The notes under the pieces: model-generated | What the model was told of the DNA's origin: nothing | The model's input: the letters and a program-made list of their open reading frames with translations, nothing else | The model's database searches: none | Shown: positions 49,844 through 62,922 of the stretch, in pieces | How the letters are laid out: each line of letters begins with the position of its first letter | Position numbering within the stretch: the first letter of the stretch is position 1 | Source: Methylopila sp. 73B | GTDB lineage: Bacteria; Pseudomonadota; Alphaproteobacteria; Rhizobiales; Methylopilaceae | NCBI RefSeq assembly: GCF_000526315.1 | Contig: NZ_JAFV01000001.1 | Location: forward strand, 124,001 to 188,000 | Reading direction: 5' to 3' | DNA: 64,000 nucleotides | Position numbers and translations under genes: made by a program

Positions 49844-51972
49844 CGTTTGGTTCCGTTCGCGTGACGCCCGGAAGGGCGCGTTGGGGCTGGGCGCACCGCC
49901 ATCACGAGGACGGCGCTGCGGGCTGCGACGATGACGACATCATCCTCGAGCGTCCGCTCCGGCGCCTCGGGGGCGGCGGTGTCGACCAGCAGGGTCGTCG
50001 GCAGCGCCGGAGGCGGCAGCTTGAACGAGCGGTCGTCGGACGTCGGATTGAGCATCAAGGTCAGGATGGGAACGGCGCCGTCCTCCCGCCGGGCGGCGCG
50101 TCGCAGCGATAACGTCCGTTCATCGGGGTTGTTCCAGGCGTCGGAGCTGATCGCCTCGCCGGCCTCGTCGAACCAGGCGATGTCGAGCACGCCCGGCGCG
50201 GGCTCTTCGCGGCCGTGGAGGAAGTGCTTGCACCGCAGGATCGAGTGCTCCGCCCGCAGGCGCGCGAGGCGCCCCACGAAGGCGGTCAGCGCCCGGCCTT
50301 CGTCGCTTTCCGCCAGCCGCCAGTCGACCCAGGAGACGCTGTTGTCCTGGGCGTAGGCGTTGTTGTTGCCGCCCTGCGTCCGGCCGAACTCGTCGCCGGC
50401 CAGGAGCATCGGGGTGCCATGGGCGAAGAAGACGCTGGCGAGCAGCCCCCGAACGACGCGCGCCCGGGTCTCGAGGATGTCAGGGTCGTCGGTCGGACCC
50501 TCGACCCCCCAGTTCGACGAATAGTTCTCGCCGTGGCCGTCCCGGTTGTCCTCGCCGTTGGCGTGATTGTGCTTCTGCACGTAGGCGGCGGCGTCGGCGA
50601 GGGTGTAGCCGTCGTGGCTCGCGACGAAGTTTACGGAGGCCCAGGGCTTGCGCGAGCGACGGTCGAACAGGTCGCTGGAGCCCGCGAGCCGCGCGGCGAC
50701 TTCGGGGCGCTGGCCGGGGTCGCCGCGCCACAGCCGTCGCATGCTGTCGCGGTACTTGTCGTTCCACTCCGCGAAGCCCGGCGGGTGATGGCCGAGCTGG
50801 TAGCCGCCGGGGCCGATGTCCCACGGCTCGGAGATCAGCTTGACCCGCTGCAGCACCGGATCCTGGCGGATCGCGTCGAAGAAGCCGGAGCCGGGATCGA
50901 AGCCGTGCTCCTCGCGCCCCAGCGAGACGCCGAGGTCGAAGCGGAAGCCGTCGATATGGTAGGCCTCGACCCAGTAGCGCAGGCTGTCCATCACCATCTG
51001 CAGCACCCGCGGGTGGCTGAGGTTCACGGTGTTGCCGGTGCCGGTGTCGTTGACGCAGAGCCGCCAGTCGTCGCGGACGTGGCGGTAATAGCTGGCGTTG
51101 TCGAGGCCGCGGCACGACAGCGTCGGCCCTTCCTCGCTGCCCTCGGCGGTGTGGTTGTAGACGACGTCGAGGAAGACCTCGAGGCCGGCGGCGTGCAGGC
51201 GGCGGACCGCGACCTTGATCTCGTTCAGCGAACCGTCCGAGAGGTAGCGCTGCTCGGGCGCGAAGAAGGCCAGCGTGTTGTAGCCCCAGTAGTTGCGCAG
51301 GCCGAGCTCGATCAGCCTGCGGTCCTGCGCGAAGGCGTGGATCGGCAGCAGCTCGACCGCGGTGATCCCGAGCCTCTTGTAGTGCTCGATCATCTGCGGG
51401 CTCGCGAGCGCCGCGAAGGTGCCGCGCTCGTGCGGCCGGATGTCGTCGCGCTGCATCGTGAGGCCCCGCACGTGCGCCTCGTAGATCACCGTCTCCTGCC
51501 ACGGCGTGTTCGGCGGCCGGTCGTCGCCCCAGTTGAAGGCGTCGTCGACCACGACCCCCTTCGGCATTCCGGGCGCGCTGTCGCGCCGGTCGTAGGAGAG
51601 GTCGCCGCGCGGGCTGTGCAGCCGGTAGCCATAGAGCGCGTCGGACCAGCGCACCTCGCCGGCGACCTGCTTGGCGTAGGGGTCGAGCAGCAGCTTGTTC
51701 GGATTGAAGCGGTGACCGTGCTGCGGCTCATAGACGCCGTGGGCGCGGAAGCCGTAGAGCAGCCCGGCGCGCGCCTCCGGCAGATAGCCGTGGAAGACCT
51801 CGTCCGTCTTCTCGGGCAACGGCAGGCGGCCGATCTCCCGGCGCCCGGACGGGTCGAACAGGCATAGGTCGATCTGGTCGGCGTTGGCGGAGAACACCGC
51901 GAAGTTCACGCCGAGCCCGTCCCACGTCGCGCCGAGCGGGTAGGGCGAGCCAGGTTCGAGCGTCTGGCTCAT
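49840..51972 (-). CDS. glgX: Glycogen debranching enzyme GlgX1 (TreX-like)
   Basis: The 710-residue GH13_11 isoamylase-type enzyme hydrolyses alpha-1,6 branches. The CBM48 region with GATWDGLGVNFAVFSANADQ is followed by the catalytic barrel with GFRFDLGVSLGREEHGFDP (Asp), LISEPWDIGPGGYQLG (Glu) and NFVASHDGYTLADAAAYVQ. ATG 51972 is used; an upstream frame start lies in the intergenic gap. It is coupled to treZ by 4 nt, so it probably plays the TreX role of supplying linear glucan to TreY. A 115-nt gap separates it from the exported-protein gene upstream. Confidence 0.95.
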   Translation of the reverse strand: MSQTLEPGSPYPLGATWDGLGVNFAVFSANADQIDLCLFDPSGRREIGRLPLPEKTDEVFHGYLPEARAGLLYGFRAHGVYEPQHGHRFNPNKLLLDPYAKQVAGEVRWSDALYGYRLHSPRGDLSYDRRDSAPGMPKGVVVDDAFNWGDDRPPNTPWQETVIYEAHVRGLTMQRDDIRPHERGTFAALASPQMIEHYKRLGITAVELLPIHAFAQDRRLIELGLRNYWGYNTLAFFAPEQRYLSDGSLNEIKVAVRRLHAAGLEVFLDVVYNHTAEGSEEGPTLSCRGLDNASYYRHVRDDWRLCVNDTGTGNTVNLSHPRVLQMVMDSLRYWVEAYHIDGFRFDLGVSLGREEHGFDPGSGFFDAIRQDPVLQRVKLISEPWDIGPGGYQLGHHPPGFAEWNDKYRDSMRRLWRGDPGQRPEVAARLAGSSDLFDRRSRKPWASVNFVASHDGYTLADAAAYVQKHNHANGEDNRDGHGENYSSNWGVEGPTDDPDILETRARVVRGLLASVFFAHGTPMLLAGDEFGRTQGGNNNAYAQDNSVSWVDWRLAESDEGRALTAFVGRLARLRAEHSILRCKHFLHGREEPAPGVLDIAWFDEAGEAISSDAWNNPDERTLSLRRAARREDGAVPILTLMLNPTSDDRSFKLPPPALPTTLLVDTAAPEAPERTLEDDVVIVAARSAVLVMAVRPAPTRPSGRHANGTKR

Positions 51973-52087
51973 GGGCGCGCCGCCGCAGTGAAGCGTCCGC
52001 AGGCGGGTGTGGGGGGCGGGCCTGCATGGTGTCGAGCGTGATGCAATGGTTCGTCCCGAAACGGCGTGGTCGGCGAGTGTCGCGCGT

Positions 52088-52561
52088 CTAGCGTCCCCGC
52101 GCGCAGGCGCTCGGCATGCGCGCGACGAGGGCTGCGAGGCCGTCGGCGGAGTGTAACGACCTTTGCGCAGTATCGCCGATCTGAACCCAGATCGCTCCCT
52201 TCGCGGCGACGATGCGATCGAGGACGACGCGCGCCTCGTCTCCGGCGGCGACCAGGCGGGCGCCGTCTGCTGTCCACGCCTCGGAGAAGGTCGCGCCGTC
52301 GATCTCGTAGCGCACGCGAACGAGACCCTTCGCGCCGCGCGCCGCTGGCGAGACGACCGCCTTGAGCTGGCCGCCGGAGCAGGAAAGCCCAAGGGCCTCG
52401 TTCGTCGCCGCGTCGACGGAGAACGCCAGCGCGGACCCTGCGGCGGCGTTCTCCCGGTAGCTCCAGGCGGCGGACGCCGGAGACGAGACGTCCGACGCCG
52501 CCATGAGCGCGGCGCCGCAGAGGGCGGCGCCGTAACGCGTCGATCGCGACGCCGCCGTCAT
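52088..52561 (-). CDS. Small exported protein of unknown function within the glgE-treY operon
   Basis: The 157-residue protein begins at ATG 52561, overlapping the glgB stop by 4 nt. Its N-terminus has positive residues followed by a hydrophobic segment (about 9-22) and SSPASAAWS, consistent with a signal peptide cleaved after ASA near residue 32. The mature part has beta-rich character with [20 protein letters not shown] and two Cys (in LSCSGGQ and near the C-terminus in PSAC) that could form a disulfide. No family is recognised. It is the only exported product in an otherwise cytoplasmic enzyme operon. Confidence 0.6.
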   Translation of the reverse strand: MTAASRSTRYGAALCGAALMAASDVSSPASAAWSYRENAAAGSALAFSVDAATNEALGLSCSGGQLKAVVSPAARGAKGLVRVRYEIDGATFSEAWTADGARLVAAGDEARVVLDRIVAAKGAIWVQIGDTAQRSLHSADGLAALVARMPSACARGR

Positions 52562-54737
52562 TCCGCGCGCAGGAAGACGACGCCGAGCGGCGGCAACGTC
52601 AGGTCCAGCGCCTGTCGTTCCCCATGACTTTCGACGTCCGTCGTTGGAAGTCCGCCGCCGTTGCCGACGTTTGAACCGCCGTAGATCCCCGCGTCCGTGT
52701 TCATGATCTCGCTCCACGTTTCGGCTTTCGGAACGCCGATCCGATATCCGTGCCGCGGCACGGGCGTCAGGTTCGCCACCACGAGGATGGGCGCGTCGCC
52801 TTCGTCGCCGACGCGCAGGAAGGCGAAAACCGAGTTCGCGCTGTCGTCGCCGACGACCCAACGAAAGCCAGCGGGATCGGCGTCGCGGCGGTGAAGCGCG
52901 GGATTGGCGCGGTACAGATGGTTGAGGTCGCGCATCAGCCGCTGGATGCCGGCGTGGTTCGGATCATCCAGCGCCGGCCAGTCGACCTGATCGTCATGGT
53001 TCCACTCCCGCCATTGCGCGGTGTCAGCGCCCATGAACACCAGCTTCTTGCCGGGGTGGCTCCACATCATGCCGTAGAGCGCGCGCAGGTTGGCGAACTT
53101 CTGCCAGAGGTCGCCCGGCATCTTCTGGATCAGCGAGCCCTTGCCATGCACGACCTCGTCGTGGCTGAGCGGCAGGACAAACTTTTCCGAGAACGCGTAG
53201 ACCAGGCCGAAGGTTATGCCGTCGTGGTTGTGCTGACGGTAGATCGGATCCTGCTCCATGTAATGGAGCGTGTCGTGCATCCAGCCCATGTTCCACTTGT
53301 AGTGGAAGCCGAGGCCTCCCTCCGTCGTCGGCCGCGTCACGCCGGGCCAGGCGGTGGACTCCTCGGCGATCATGATCGCGCCCGGCGCGCGCTCGCGCAC
53401 CACCGCGTTCAGGTGCTGGATGAACCCGACCGCCTCCAGGTTCTCGCGGCCGCCGTACTGGTTCGGCACCCACTCCCCGGCCTTGCGGCTGTAGTCGCGG
53501 TAGAGCATCGAGGCGACGGCGTCGACGCGCAGCCCGTCGACATGGAAGGTCTCCAGCCAATGCAGCGCGCTGGCGATCAGGAAGCCCTGAACCTCGCGCC
53601 GGCCGAAGTTGTAGATCGCGGTGTTCCAGTCGATGTGGAACCCCTCGCGCGGGTCGGCGTGCTCGTAGAGCGCGGTGCCATCGAACCGGCCAAGGCCGTG
53701 GGCGTCTGTCGGGAAATGGGCGGGAACCCAATCCAGCACCACACCGACGCCCGCGGCGTGGGCCGCGTCGACGAAGCGCGCGAAGTCTTCCGGAGCGCCG
53801 TACCGCGCGGTCGGCGCGAACAGGCCGAGCGGCTGGTAGCCCCACGAGCCGCCGAAGGGATGTTCGGTGATCGGCAGCAGCTCGATGTGGGTGAATCCCA
53901 TGTCGACGGCGTAGGGGATCAGCTTTTCGGTCGCGAAGGCCCAATCGACTTCGCGCCCGTCCGCCTTCATCCAGGAACCAAGGTGCGCTTCGTAGAACGA
54001 CAGCGGCTGGTCCGGCTCCTGCGCCTTCGTGCGGCGCTCGATCCAGTCGGCGTCGGTCCAGACGTAGGGCTCGGGCGAGGCCACCACGGAGCCAGTCGCC
54101 GGCGACATCTCATAAGCGCGCGCGACCGGATCGGCCTTGTCGGGCAGGCGCGCGCCGTCCGGTCCATGGATCGCGAACTTGTAGCGCTCGCCGGGGCCGA
54201 CGCGCGGCACGAACAGCTCCCAGACGCCGGCCGGTTGGCGCAGCCGCATCGGGTTGCGGCGCGAGTCCCAGGCGTTGAAGTCGCCGATGACGGCGACCGA
54301 GCGCGCGTTCGGGGCCCAGACCGCGAAGCGGACGCCCGCGACGCCGTCGACGGTCATCGCGTTGGCGCCCAGCGCCGACGCCAGCTGGAAGTGGCGCGCC
54401 TCGGCGATGAGGTGGAGGTCGAGGTCGCCGAGCAGCAAGCCGAAGGTGTAGGGGTCTTCGATCTCCTGAACCGCGCCGGGCCAAGTGATCCGCAGGAGAT
54501 AAGGATCGACGCCGCGCACGCGGCCCTCCCAGACGCCGTCGCCGACGTCCGCGAGTTCGCCGACCAACGCGCCGCTTGCGCGGTCGACGACCCCGACCTT
54601 GAGCGCGCCCGGCAGGATGGCGCGGACGTAGGGTCCGTCGCCGTCGTCATGGCGGCCGAGCACGGCGAACGGATCGCCGTGGCGGCCCTGGGCGAGGGCG
54701 TCGCGCGCGCCGCGGTCGAGCGAGGTGGTGGTCACCG

Positions 54738-54741
<4 letters not shown>
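52558..54741 (-). CDS. glgB: 1,4-alpha-glucan branching enzyme GlgB
   Basis: The 727-residue GH13_9 enzyme forms alpha-1,6 branches. It has two N-terminal CBM48-like regions (about 1-100 and 105-220), catalytic [20 protein letters not shown] (Asp), [14 protein letters not shown] (Glu) and [19 protein letters not shown]. It overlaps treS by 4 nt upstream and the small exported gene by 4 nt downstream. In GlgE operons GlgB branches the polymer made by GlgE. Confidence 0.97.
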
Positions 54742-58048
<3,307 letters not shown>

Positions 58049-58052
<4 letters not shown>

Positions 58053-60046
58053 GCCGATGCTCCAGGTAGGTTCGTGAGGCGCCAGACGTGAAACGGCATC
58101 TCCGCCGGGTTCACATAGATCCACTGCGACTTGCCGGTCAGGGTGAAGCGGTTTCCGCGCATCAGGTCCTCGACCGCAACCGTTCCGTCGTCGGGCAGGC
58201 CGAACTCCCAAAGCGGGATCTCGTAGGCCGCGTGCTTCTCCGCGTGGGGATCGAGGCTGACGAAGGTGAGGATCATGTCCTCGAGGCCCGCGCCGTCCGC
58301 CTTCGGCCGCGACTTGCCGTAGAGCAGGATCTGGTCGTCGAAGCAGTTGTAGAACGTCACGCCGAGATGGGTCTGCAGCGCCGGGTTCTGCTTGCGGATG
58401 CGGTTCAGCCGAGTGATCTCGGAGATGATGTTGCCGGGCTGGTTCCAGTTGCGGATGCGGATCTCGTACTTCTCGCTGTCGAGATACTCTTCCTTGCCGG
58501 GCAGGGGCGCGCTCTCGCAGATCTCGAAGCCGTTGTACATGCCCCAGAGACCCGACAGCGTGGTCGCGAGCGCCGCCCGGATCAGGAAGCCGGGACGGCC
58601 CGACGTCTGCAGGAAGTAGGGGTTGATGTCCGGCGTGTTGACGAAGAAATGCGGGCGGAAGAAGTCCTTCGGCGCCGTCGTCGTCAGCTCCGTCAAGTAC
58701 TCCGCCATCTCATGCTTGGTGTTCCGCCAGGTGAAGTACGTGTAGGATTGCGAGTAGCCGACCTTCGCGAGGCGGTACATCACCTTCGGGCGGGTGAAGG
58801 CTTCCGAGAGGAAGATCGCGTCGGGATGCATCGCCTTCACCTCGGCGATCATCCACTCCCAGAACGGGAACGGCTTGGTGTGCGGGTTGTCGACGCGGAA
58901 GGTCTTGACGCCCTCGGACGCCCAGAACAGCACCACGTCGCGCAGCGCGATCCACAGGCCAGGCACGGCGTCCGGTCCGTAGAAGTCGACGTTGACGATG
59001 TCCTGGTACTTCTTCGGCGGGTTCTCCGCGTATTTCATGGAGCCGTCCGGGCGCCACTTGAACCAGCCGGGGTGCTCCTTCAGCCACGGGTGGTCCGGGG
59101 AGCACTGGATCGCGAAGTCGAGCGCGATCTCAAGCCCGTGCTCCTTCGCCGCCTGCACCAGCGCGCGGAAATCCTCGATCGAGCCGAGTTCAGGATGCAG
59201 CGCGTCGTGGCCGCCCTCGCGCGCGCCGATTGCATAGGGCGAGCCGACGTCGGTCGGACCGGGGGTCAGGGTGTTGTTTGGGCCCTTGCGGTTGCTCGTT
59301 CCGATCGGGTGGATCGGCGGGAAATAGAGCACGTCGAAGCCCATGTCCCGGATCATCGGCAGCCGCTTGACGACGTCGCGGAAGGTGCCGTGCCTCGTCG
59401 GATCGCCGCTCTCGGAGCGCGGAAACAGTTCGTACCAGCTTGCGAACTCGGCCTGCACCCGTTCGACCTCGACGCCGAAGATGTCGGAGCGCGAGGCGAA
59501 GGCCCGTGGGTCGGCGGCGACGGCCGCAGCGTGCGCTTCCGGCGAGAGCAGCTCGACCACACGCGTCGGGACGTCGGCGGCGCGGGTGGACAGGATAAAG
59601 TCAGAAAGGGTTCGGGCTGTCTCGGCGGGGGCCTGGGCTGCGATGTCCTCGAGCAGGAGCAGACCCTCGTCGGTCTCCAGCCGCACGTCCAAACTGGCTT
59701 CGCGCTTCTTGGTCAGATCGCGCCGGAAGGTGCCGAAGTCGTCCCACCACGCCTCGACAACGAACTCATGGCGCCCGATCGCGTCGGGCGTGAGCGTCCC
59801 GCGCCAGCGATCGTTGATGACGTAGGCCATCGGGCTGCGCCGCCACTCCCCGCCCAGCGGGCGCCAGAGAACGTCGGCCTTCAGCACCTCGTGGCCGTCC
59901 GCGAAGATGTCGGCCTCGACCACCAGATCGCGTCCGACGATCGTCTTTACCGGAAACCGCCCCCCATCCACCGTCGGCGTCACCGCCTCGATCGCAATGC
60001 GTGGGCGTTTCACGCCCTCGATGGCGTCGATTGAGGCGAGGGTCAT
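58049..60046 (-). CDS. glgE: Alpha-1,4-glucan:maltose-1-phosphate maltosyltransferase GlgE
   Basis: The 665-residue GH13_3 enzyme extends alpha-glucan using maltose-1-phosphate. After the N-terminal beta domain, the catalytic barrel carries the Asp in TFRVDNPHTKPFPFWEWM (about residue 386) and the Glu in AIFLSEAFTRPKVMYRLAK (about 415); IGTSNRKGPNNTLTPGPTD is also family-typical. It starts at ATG 60046 with GGGAG upstream and heads the minus-strand operon. An EcfG-like promoter is suggested at 60124-60149. Confidence 0.97.
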
Positions 60047-60121
60047 GCGGCGGTCTCCCTTAAATTGAAGGCTACGGCGATCGAATCGGCGTGGGACGCG
60101 ACGTCCAGCGGGAGGTCGTGC

Positions 60122-60149
60122 GGAACCCCACAGATCGGTCAGCGGTTCA
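60122..60149. promoter_or_regulatory. EcfG-like bidirectional promoter between glgE and the DUF2934 gene
   Basis: On the plus strand GGAAC (60122-60126), 17 nt, GGTT (60144-60147) is one base from the general-stress consensus GGAAC-N16/17-CGTT. On the minus strand TGAAC (60149-60145), 17 nt, GGTT (60127-60124) is a weaker version, because the site is nearly palindromic. Predicted starts lie about 30 nt before DUF2934 and about 70 nt before glgE. Confidence 0.45.
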
Positions 60150-60188
60150 GTCCGACAACCCCTTGCCTGACGTGAAAGGAGCCGAGAG

Positions 60189-60587
60189 ATGAGCGATCGA
60201 GAGCGGCGGGTGCGCGATCTCGCCTACCAGATCTGGGAAGAGGACGGCCGCCCGGAAGGCGCGGGAGCGCGCCACTGGAGCGAGGCCGAAAGACGCTATG
60301 CCGCAGAGCAGGGCTCGCCGCCGTCGCCCGATGACGCAGCGGGCGCGGACGCCAAGGCGAAAGGGAGTAAAGCTCCCAAAGCGAAGGCTGTAGCGGCGGC
60401 CGCCGGCACGCCTCCGAAGACAGGAAACAAGTCCGCCAAGAACACCGCCCCGGCGGCCGAACCGAAAGAGGCCAAAGCGGGCGGCGGCAAATCTTCCAAC
60501 GGCAAGCGCGCCGCCGACGCGGCGAAGGTTGCAAAGGTTACTGAAGGGTCCGCCGGGGGCAAGTCGTCGAAAAAATCGAAGGGCTGA
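60189..60587 (+). CDS. DUF2934 protein with Lys/Ala-rich tail
   Basis: The 132-residue protein has an N-terminal DUF2934 motif RVRDLAYQIWEEDGRPEGAG followed by HWSEAERRYAAEQG (about residues 6-40). The remaining 90 residues are Lys/Ala/Gly/Ser-rich, basic and likely disordered, reminiscent of nucleic-acid-binding tails. AAAGGAG lies about 8 nt before ATG 60189. Function unknown. Position behind an EcfG-like site and beside GlgE enzymes suggests a stress role; this is inference. Confidence 0.8.
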   Translation: MSDRERRVRDLAYQIWEEDGRPEGAGARHWSEAERRYAAEQGSPPSPDDAAGADAKAKGSKAPKAKAVAAAAGTPPKTGNKSAKNTAPAAEPKEAKAGGGKSSNGKRAADAAKVAKVTEGSAGGKSSKKSKG

Positions 60588-60634
60588 GAGCCTCGCGCTC
60601 CGCAGCCTTCGTGCAAGTTAGCGCGCGATTGCTC

Positions 60635-60659
60635 GGAACGACGCGCGGATGCGTTCGTT
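60635..60659 (+). promoter_or_regulatory. EcfG (general stress sigma) promoter for glgX2
   Basis: GGAAC (60635-60639), 16 nt, CGTT (60656-60659) is an exact match to the alphaproteobacterial EcfG consensus GGAAC-N16/17-CGTT. Transcription would start near 60667, about 50 nt before the glgX2 ATG. Confidence 0.65.
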
Positions 60660-60719
60660 GTGATGCGGTGACGGGATCGCGGGCCGCTTCGGCCCGCTTG
60701 AGGCGAGGCGACATCTTCC

Positions 60720-62798
60720 ATGGGCGATATTAAGACCGACCGTCGGGCCGAGGCCGGACGGCCGCAACCGCTCGGCGCGACCTTCGACGGCCAGGGAACG
60801 AACTTTGCGATCTTCTCGGCCTACGCCGAGCGCGTGGAACTGTGCCTTTTCGACGAGAACCAGAACGAAATCGAGCGCGTCACCCTCCCCGAGTACACGG
60901 ACGAGATCTGGCACGGCTATCTCCCGGGGATCGCGCCCGGGCAGATCTACGGCTACCGCGTCCACGGACCCTTCAAGCCCGAGGAAGGCCACCGCTTCAA
61001 CCCGAACAAGCTGGTGCTCGACCCCTACGCCAAGAGCCTCGTCGGCTCGATCGCGTGGAACGATGCGCACTTCGCCTATGACATGAACGCCGAGGACAAG
61101 GACCTGTCCTTCGACGAGCGCGACAGCGCGCCGTTCATGCCGAAGTGCGAAGTCGCCGACACCGCCTTCGACTGGACCGGCGACGTCAGGCCGAACGTGC
61201 CGTGGGACAAGACCGTGTTCTACGAGACTCACGTCCGCGGCTACACGATGTTGCATCCGGACGTGGCGGAGGAGATCCGCGGCACCTTCGACGGGCTGAG
61301 CCAGAAAGAGGTCATCGCCCACATTAAGTCGCTGGGCGTCACGTCGGTCGAACTGCTGCCGGTCCACGCCTTCCTCGACGACCAGCACCTCGAGTCGAAG
61401 GGTCTGAAAAACTTCTGGGGCTACAACACCATCGGGTTCTTCGCGCCGATGGGCCGCTACGCCGGCGGCGAGAACAAGTCCGGCCGGGCGCGGCTCGCGA
61501 GCTTCAAGAACATGGTGCGGGCGTTCCACAACGCCGGCCTCGAGGTGATCCTCGACGTGGTCTACAACCACACCGCGGAAGGCAACGAGCTCGGGCCGAC
61601 GCTGTCGTTCAAGGGCATCGACAACCTCAGCTACTACCGGACGATGCCGGACAGTCATCGCTACTACATCAACGACACCGGCACCGGTAACACCGTCAAT
61701 CTCAGCCATCCGCGCGTGCTGCAGATGGTGATGGACAGTCTGCGGTACTGGGTGGAGGAGATGCATGTCGACGGTTTCCGATTCGACCTCGGCACCATCC
61801 TCGGCCGCGAGACCTACGGCTTCGACGCCCGCTCCGGCTTCTTCGACGCGATCGGGCAGGACCCTGTTCTTCGGCAAGTGAAGCTGGTCGGCGAGCCCTG
61901 GGACATCGGACCGGGCGGCTATCAGGTTGGCGGCTTCCCTCCCGGCTGGGCCGAATGGAACGACAAGTACCGCGACAACGTGCGGGACTACTGGAAGCAG
62001 GGCGCCGGCCATCTCGGCGACTTCGCCGCGCGCGTCACCGGCTCGGGCGACATTTACGACCGCCAGGGCCGCCGCCCGTGGGCCGGCGTGAACTTCGTCA
62101 CCGCCCATGACGGCTTCACCCTGCACGACACGGTGACCTACAACGAGAAGCACAACGAGGCGAACGGCGAAGACGGCAAGGACGGCCACGGCGACAACCG
62201 CAGCTACAACTACGGCGTCGAGGGCGAAACTGACGACGAGGGCATCGTCGCCGTCCGCGAGCGCCAGAAGCGCAACTTCCTGGCGACGCTGCTGTTCAGC
62301 CACGGCACGCCGATGATCCTCGCGGGCGACGAGTTCGGCCGCACCCAGGGCGGCAACAACAACGGCTACTGCCAGGACAGCGAAATCTCGTGGGTCCACT
62401 GGGACCTCAACGAGAACAACCAGAAGCTCCTGGCTTTCACCAGGCGGCTGGTGAAGCTGCGCGCAGAGCATGCGATCCTGCGGCGCGCGAGCTTCCGCGA
62501 CGGAATGGGCGTCACTTGGCTCAACCCCGGCGGCGGCGAGCAGACCGAGGAGCAGTGGGGCGACGCCGGGGCCGACTGCATCGGCCTGCAGCTCACGACC
62601 GACGAAGAGCAGGCGATCCTGATCTTCAACAGCCATGACGGCGTTGTCCCATTCGCGCTGCCGGCGGCCGAAAGCGGCGCGCCGTGGCGGGTCGTGATCG
62701 ACACCGAGACGCCGGACGAGGTCGAGGAGCGGGCTCTGGAGAGCGATGGCGAACCGCTGGAGATCGCCGCCCGCTCGCTTGTCCTTCTGATGCGTTGA
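60720..62798 (+). CDS. glgX: Glycogen debranching enzyme GlgX2
   Basis: The 692-residue GH13_11 enzyme is a paralogue of GlgX1 on the opposite strand. Segments: GATFDGQGTNFAIFSAYAER (CBM48), GFRFDLGTILGRETYGFDA (Asp), KLVGEPWDIGPGGYQVGGFP (Glu), NFVTAHDGFTLHDTVTYNEK. ATG 60720 follows a GAGGCGA. It is preceded by an exact EcfG-type promoter, unlike GlgX1, which sits in the tre operon, so it may supply linear glucan or free sugars during stress. Confidence 0.95.
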   Translation: MGDIKTDRRAEAGRPQPLGATFDGQGTNFAIFSAYAERVELCLFDENQNEIERVTLPEYTDEIWHGYLPGIAPGQIYGYRVHGPFKPEEGHRFNPNKLVLDPYAKSLVGSIAWNDAHFAYDMNAEDKDLSFDERDSAPFMPKCEVADTAFDWTGDVRPNVPWDKTVFYETHVRGYTMLHPDVAEEIRGTFDGLSQKEVIAHIKSLGVTSVELLPVHAFLDDQHLESKGLKNFWGYNTIGFFAPMGRYAGGENKSGRARLASFKNMVRAFHNAGLEVILDVVYNHTAEGNELGPTLSFKGIDNLSYYRTMPDSHRYYINDTGTGNTVNLSHPRVLQMVMDSLRYWVEEMHVDGFRFDLGTILGRETYGFDARSGFFDAIGQDPVLRQVKLVGEPWDIGPGGYQVGGFPPGWAEWNDKYRDNVRDYWKQGAGHLGDFAARVTGSGDIYDRQGRRPWAGVNFVTAHDGFTLHDTVTYNEKHNEANGEDGKDGHGDNRSYNYGVEGETDDEGIVAVRERQKRNFLATLLFSHGTPMILAGDEFGRTQGGNNNGYCQDSEISWVHWDLNENNQKLLAFTRRLVKLRAEHAILRRASFRDGMGVTWLNPGGGEQTEEQWGDAGADCIGLQLTTDEEQAILIFNSHDGVVPFALPAAESGAPWRVVIDTETPDEVEERALESDGEPLEIAARSLVLLMR

Positions 62799-62803
62799 CC
62801 GTC

Positions 62804-62840
62804 GACGCGGGCCCCGATGCCGATTGTCGGAGCCCGCGTC
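62804..62840 (+). terminator. Stem-loop after glgX2, possible terminator
   Basis: A 9-bp stem (62804-62812 with 62832-62840) encloses a smaller CCGA/TCGG helix. There is no T run immediately after it, so termination is only suggested. Confidence 0.35.
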
Positions 62841-62922
62841 ATCAAAGTTTGAAGGACCGACATGAGCGCGTCCGCATAGCCGGCCGTTGCGTCACCGAAC
62901 GCCCTGCAAAAGACGGCTCTGG

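Noticed and set aside
49840-52392. Longer N-terminus for glgX1 and overlap with the exported-protein gene
   Set aside because: The upstream extension has no similarity to GlgX; ATG 51972 directly precedes the typical start region.
62861-62878. Tiny ORF MSASA with a GAAGGA ribosome binding site after glgX2
   Set aside because: Five codons with no continuation and no conserved context visible; noted only because it adjoins the disrupted gene.
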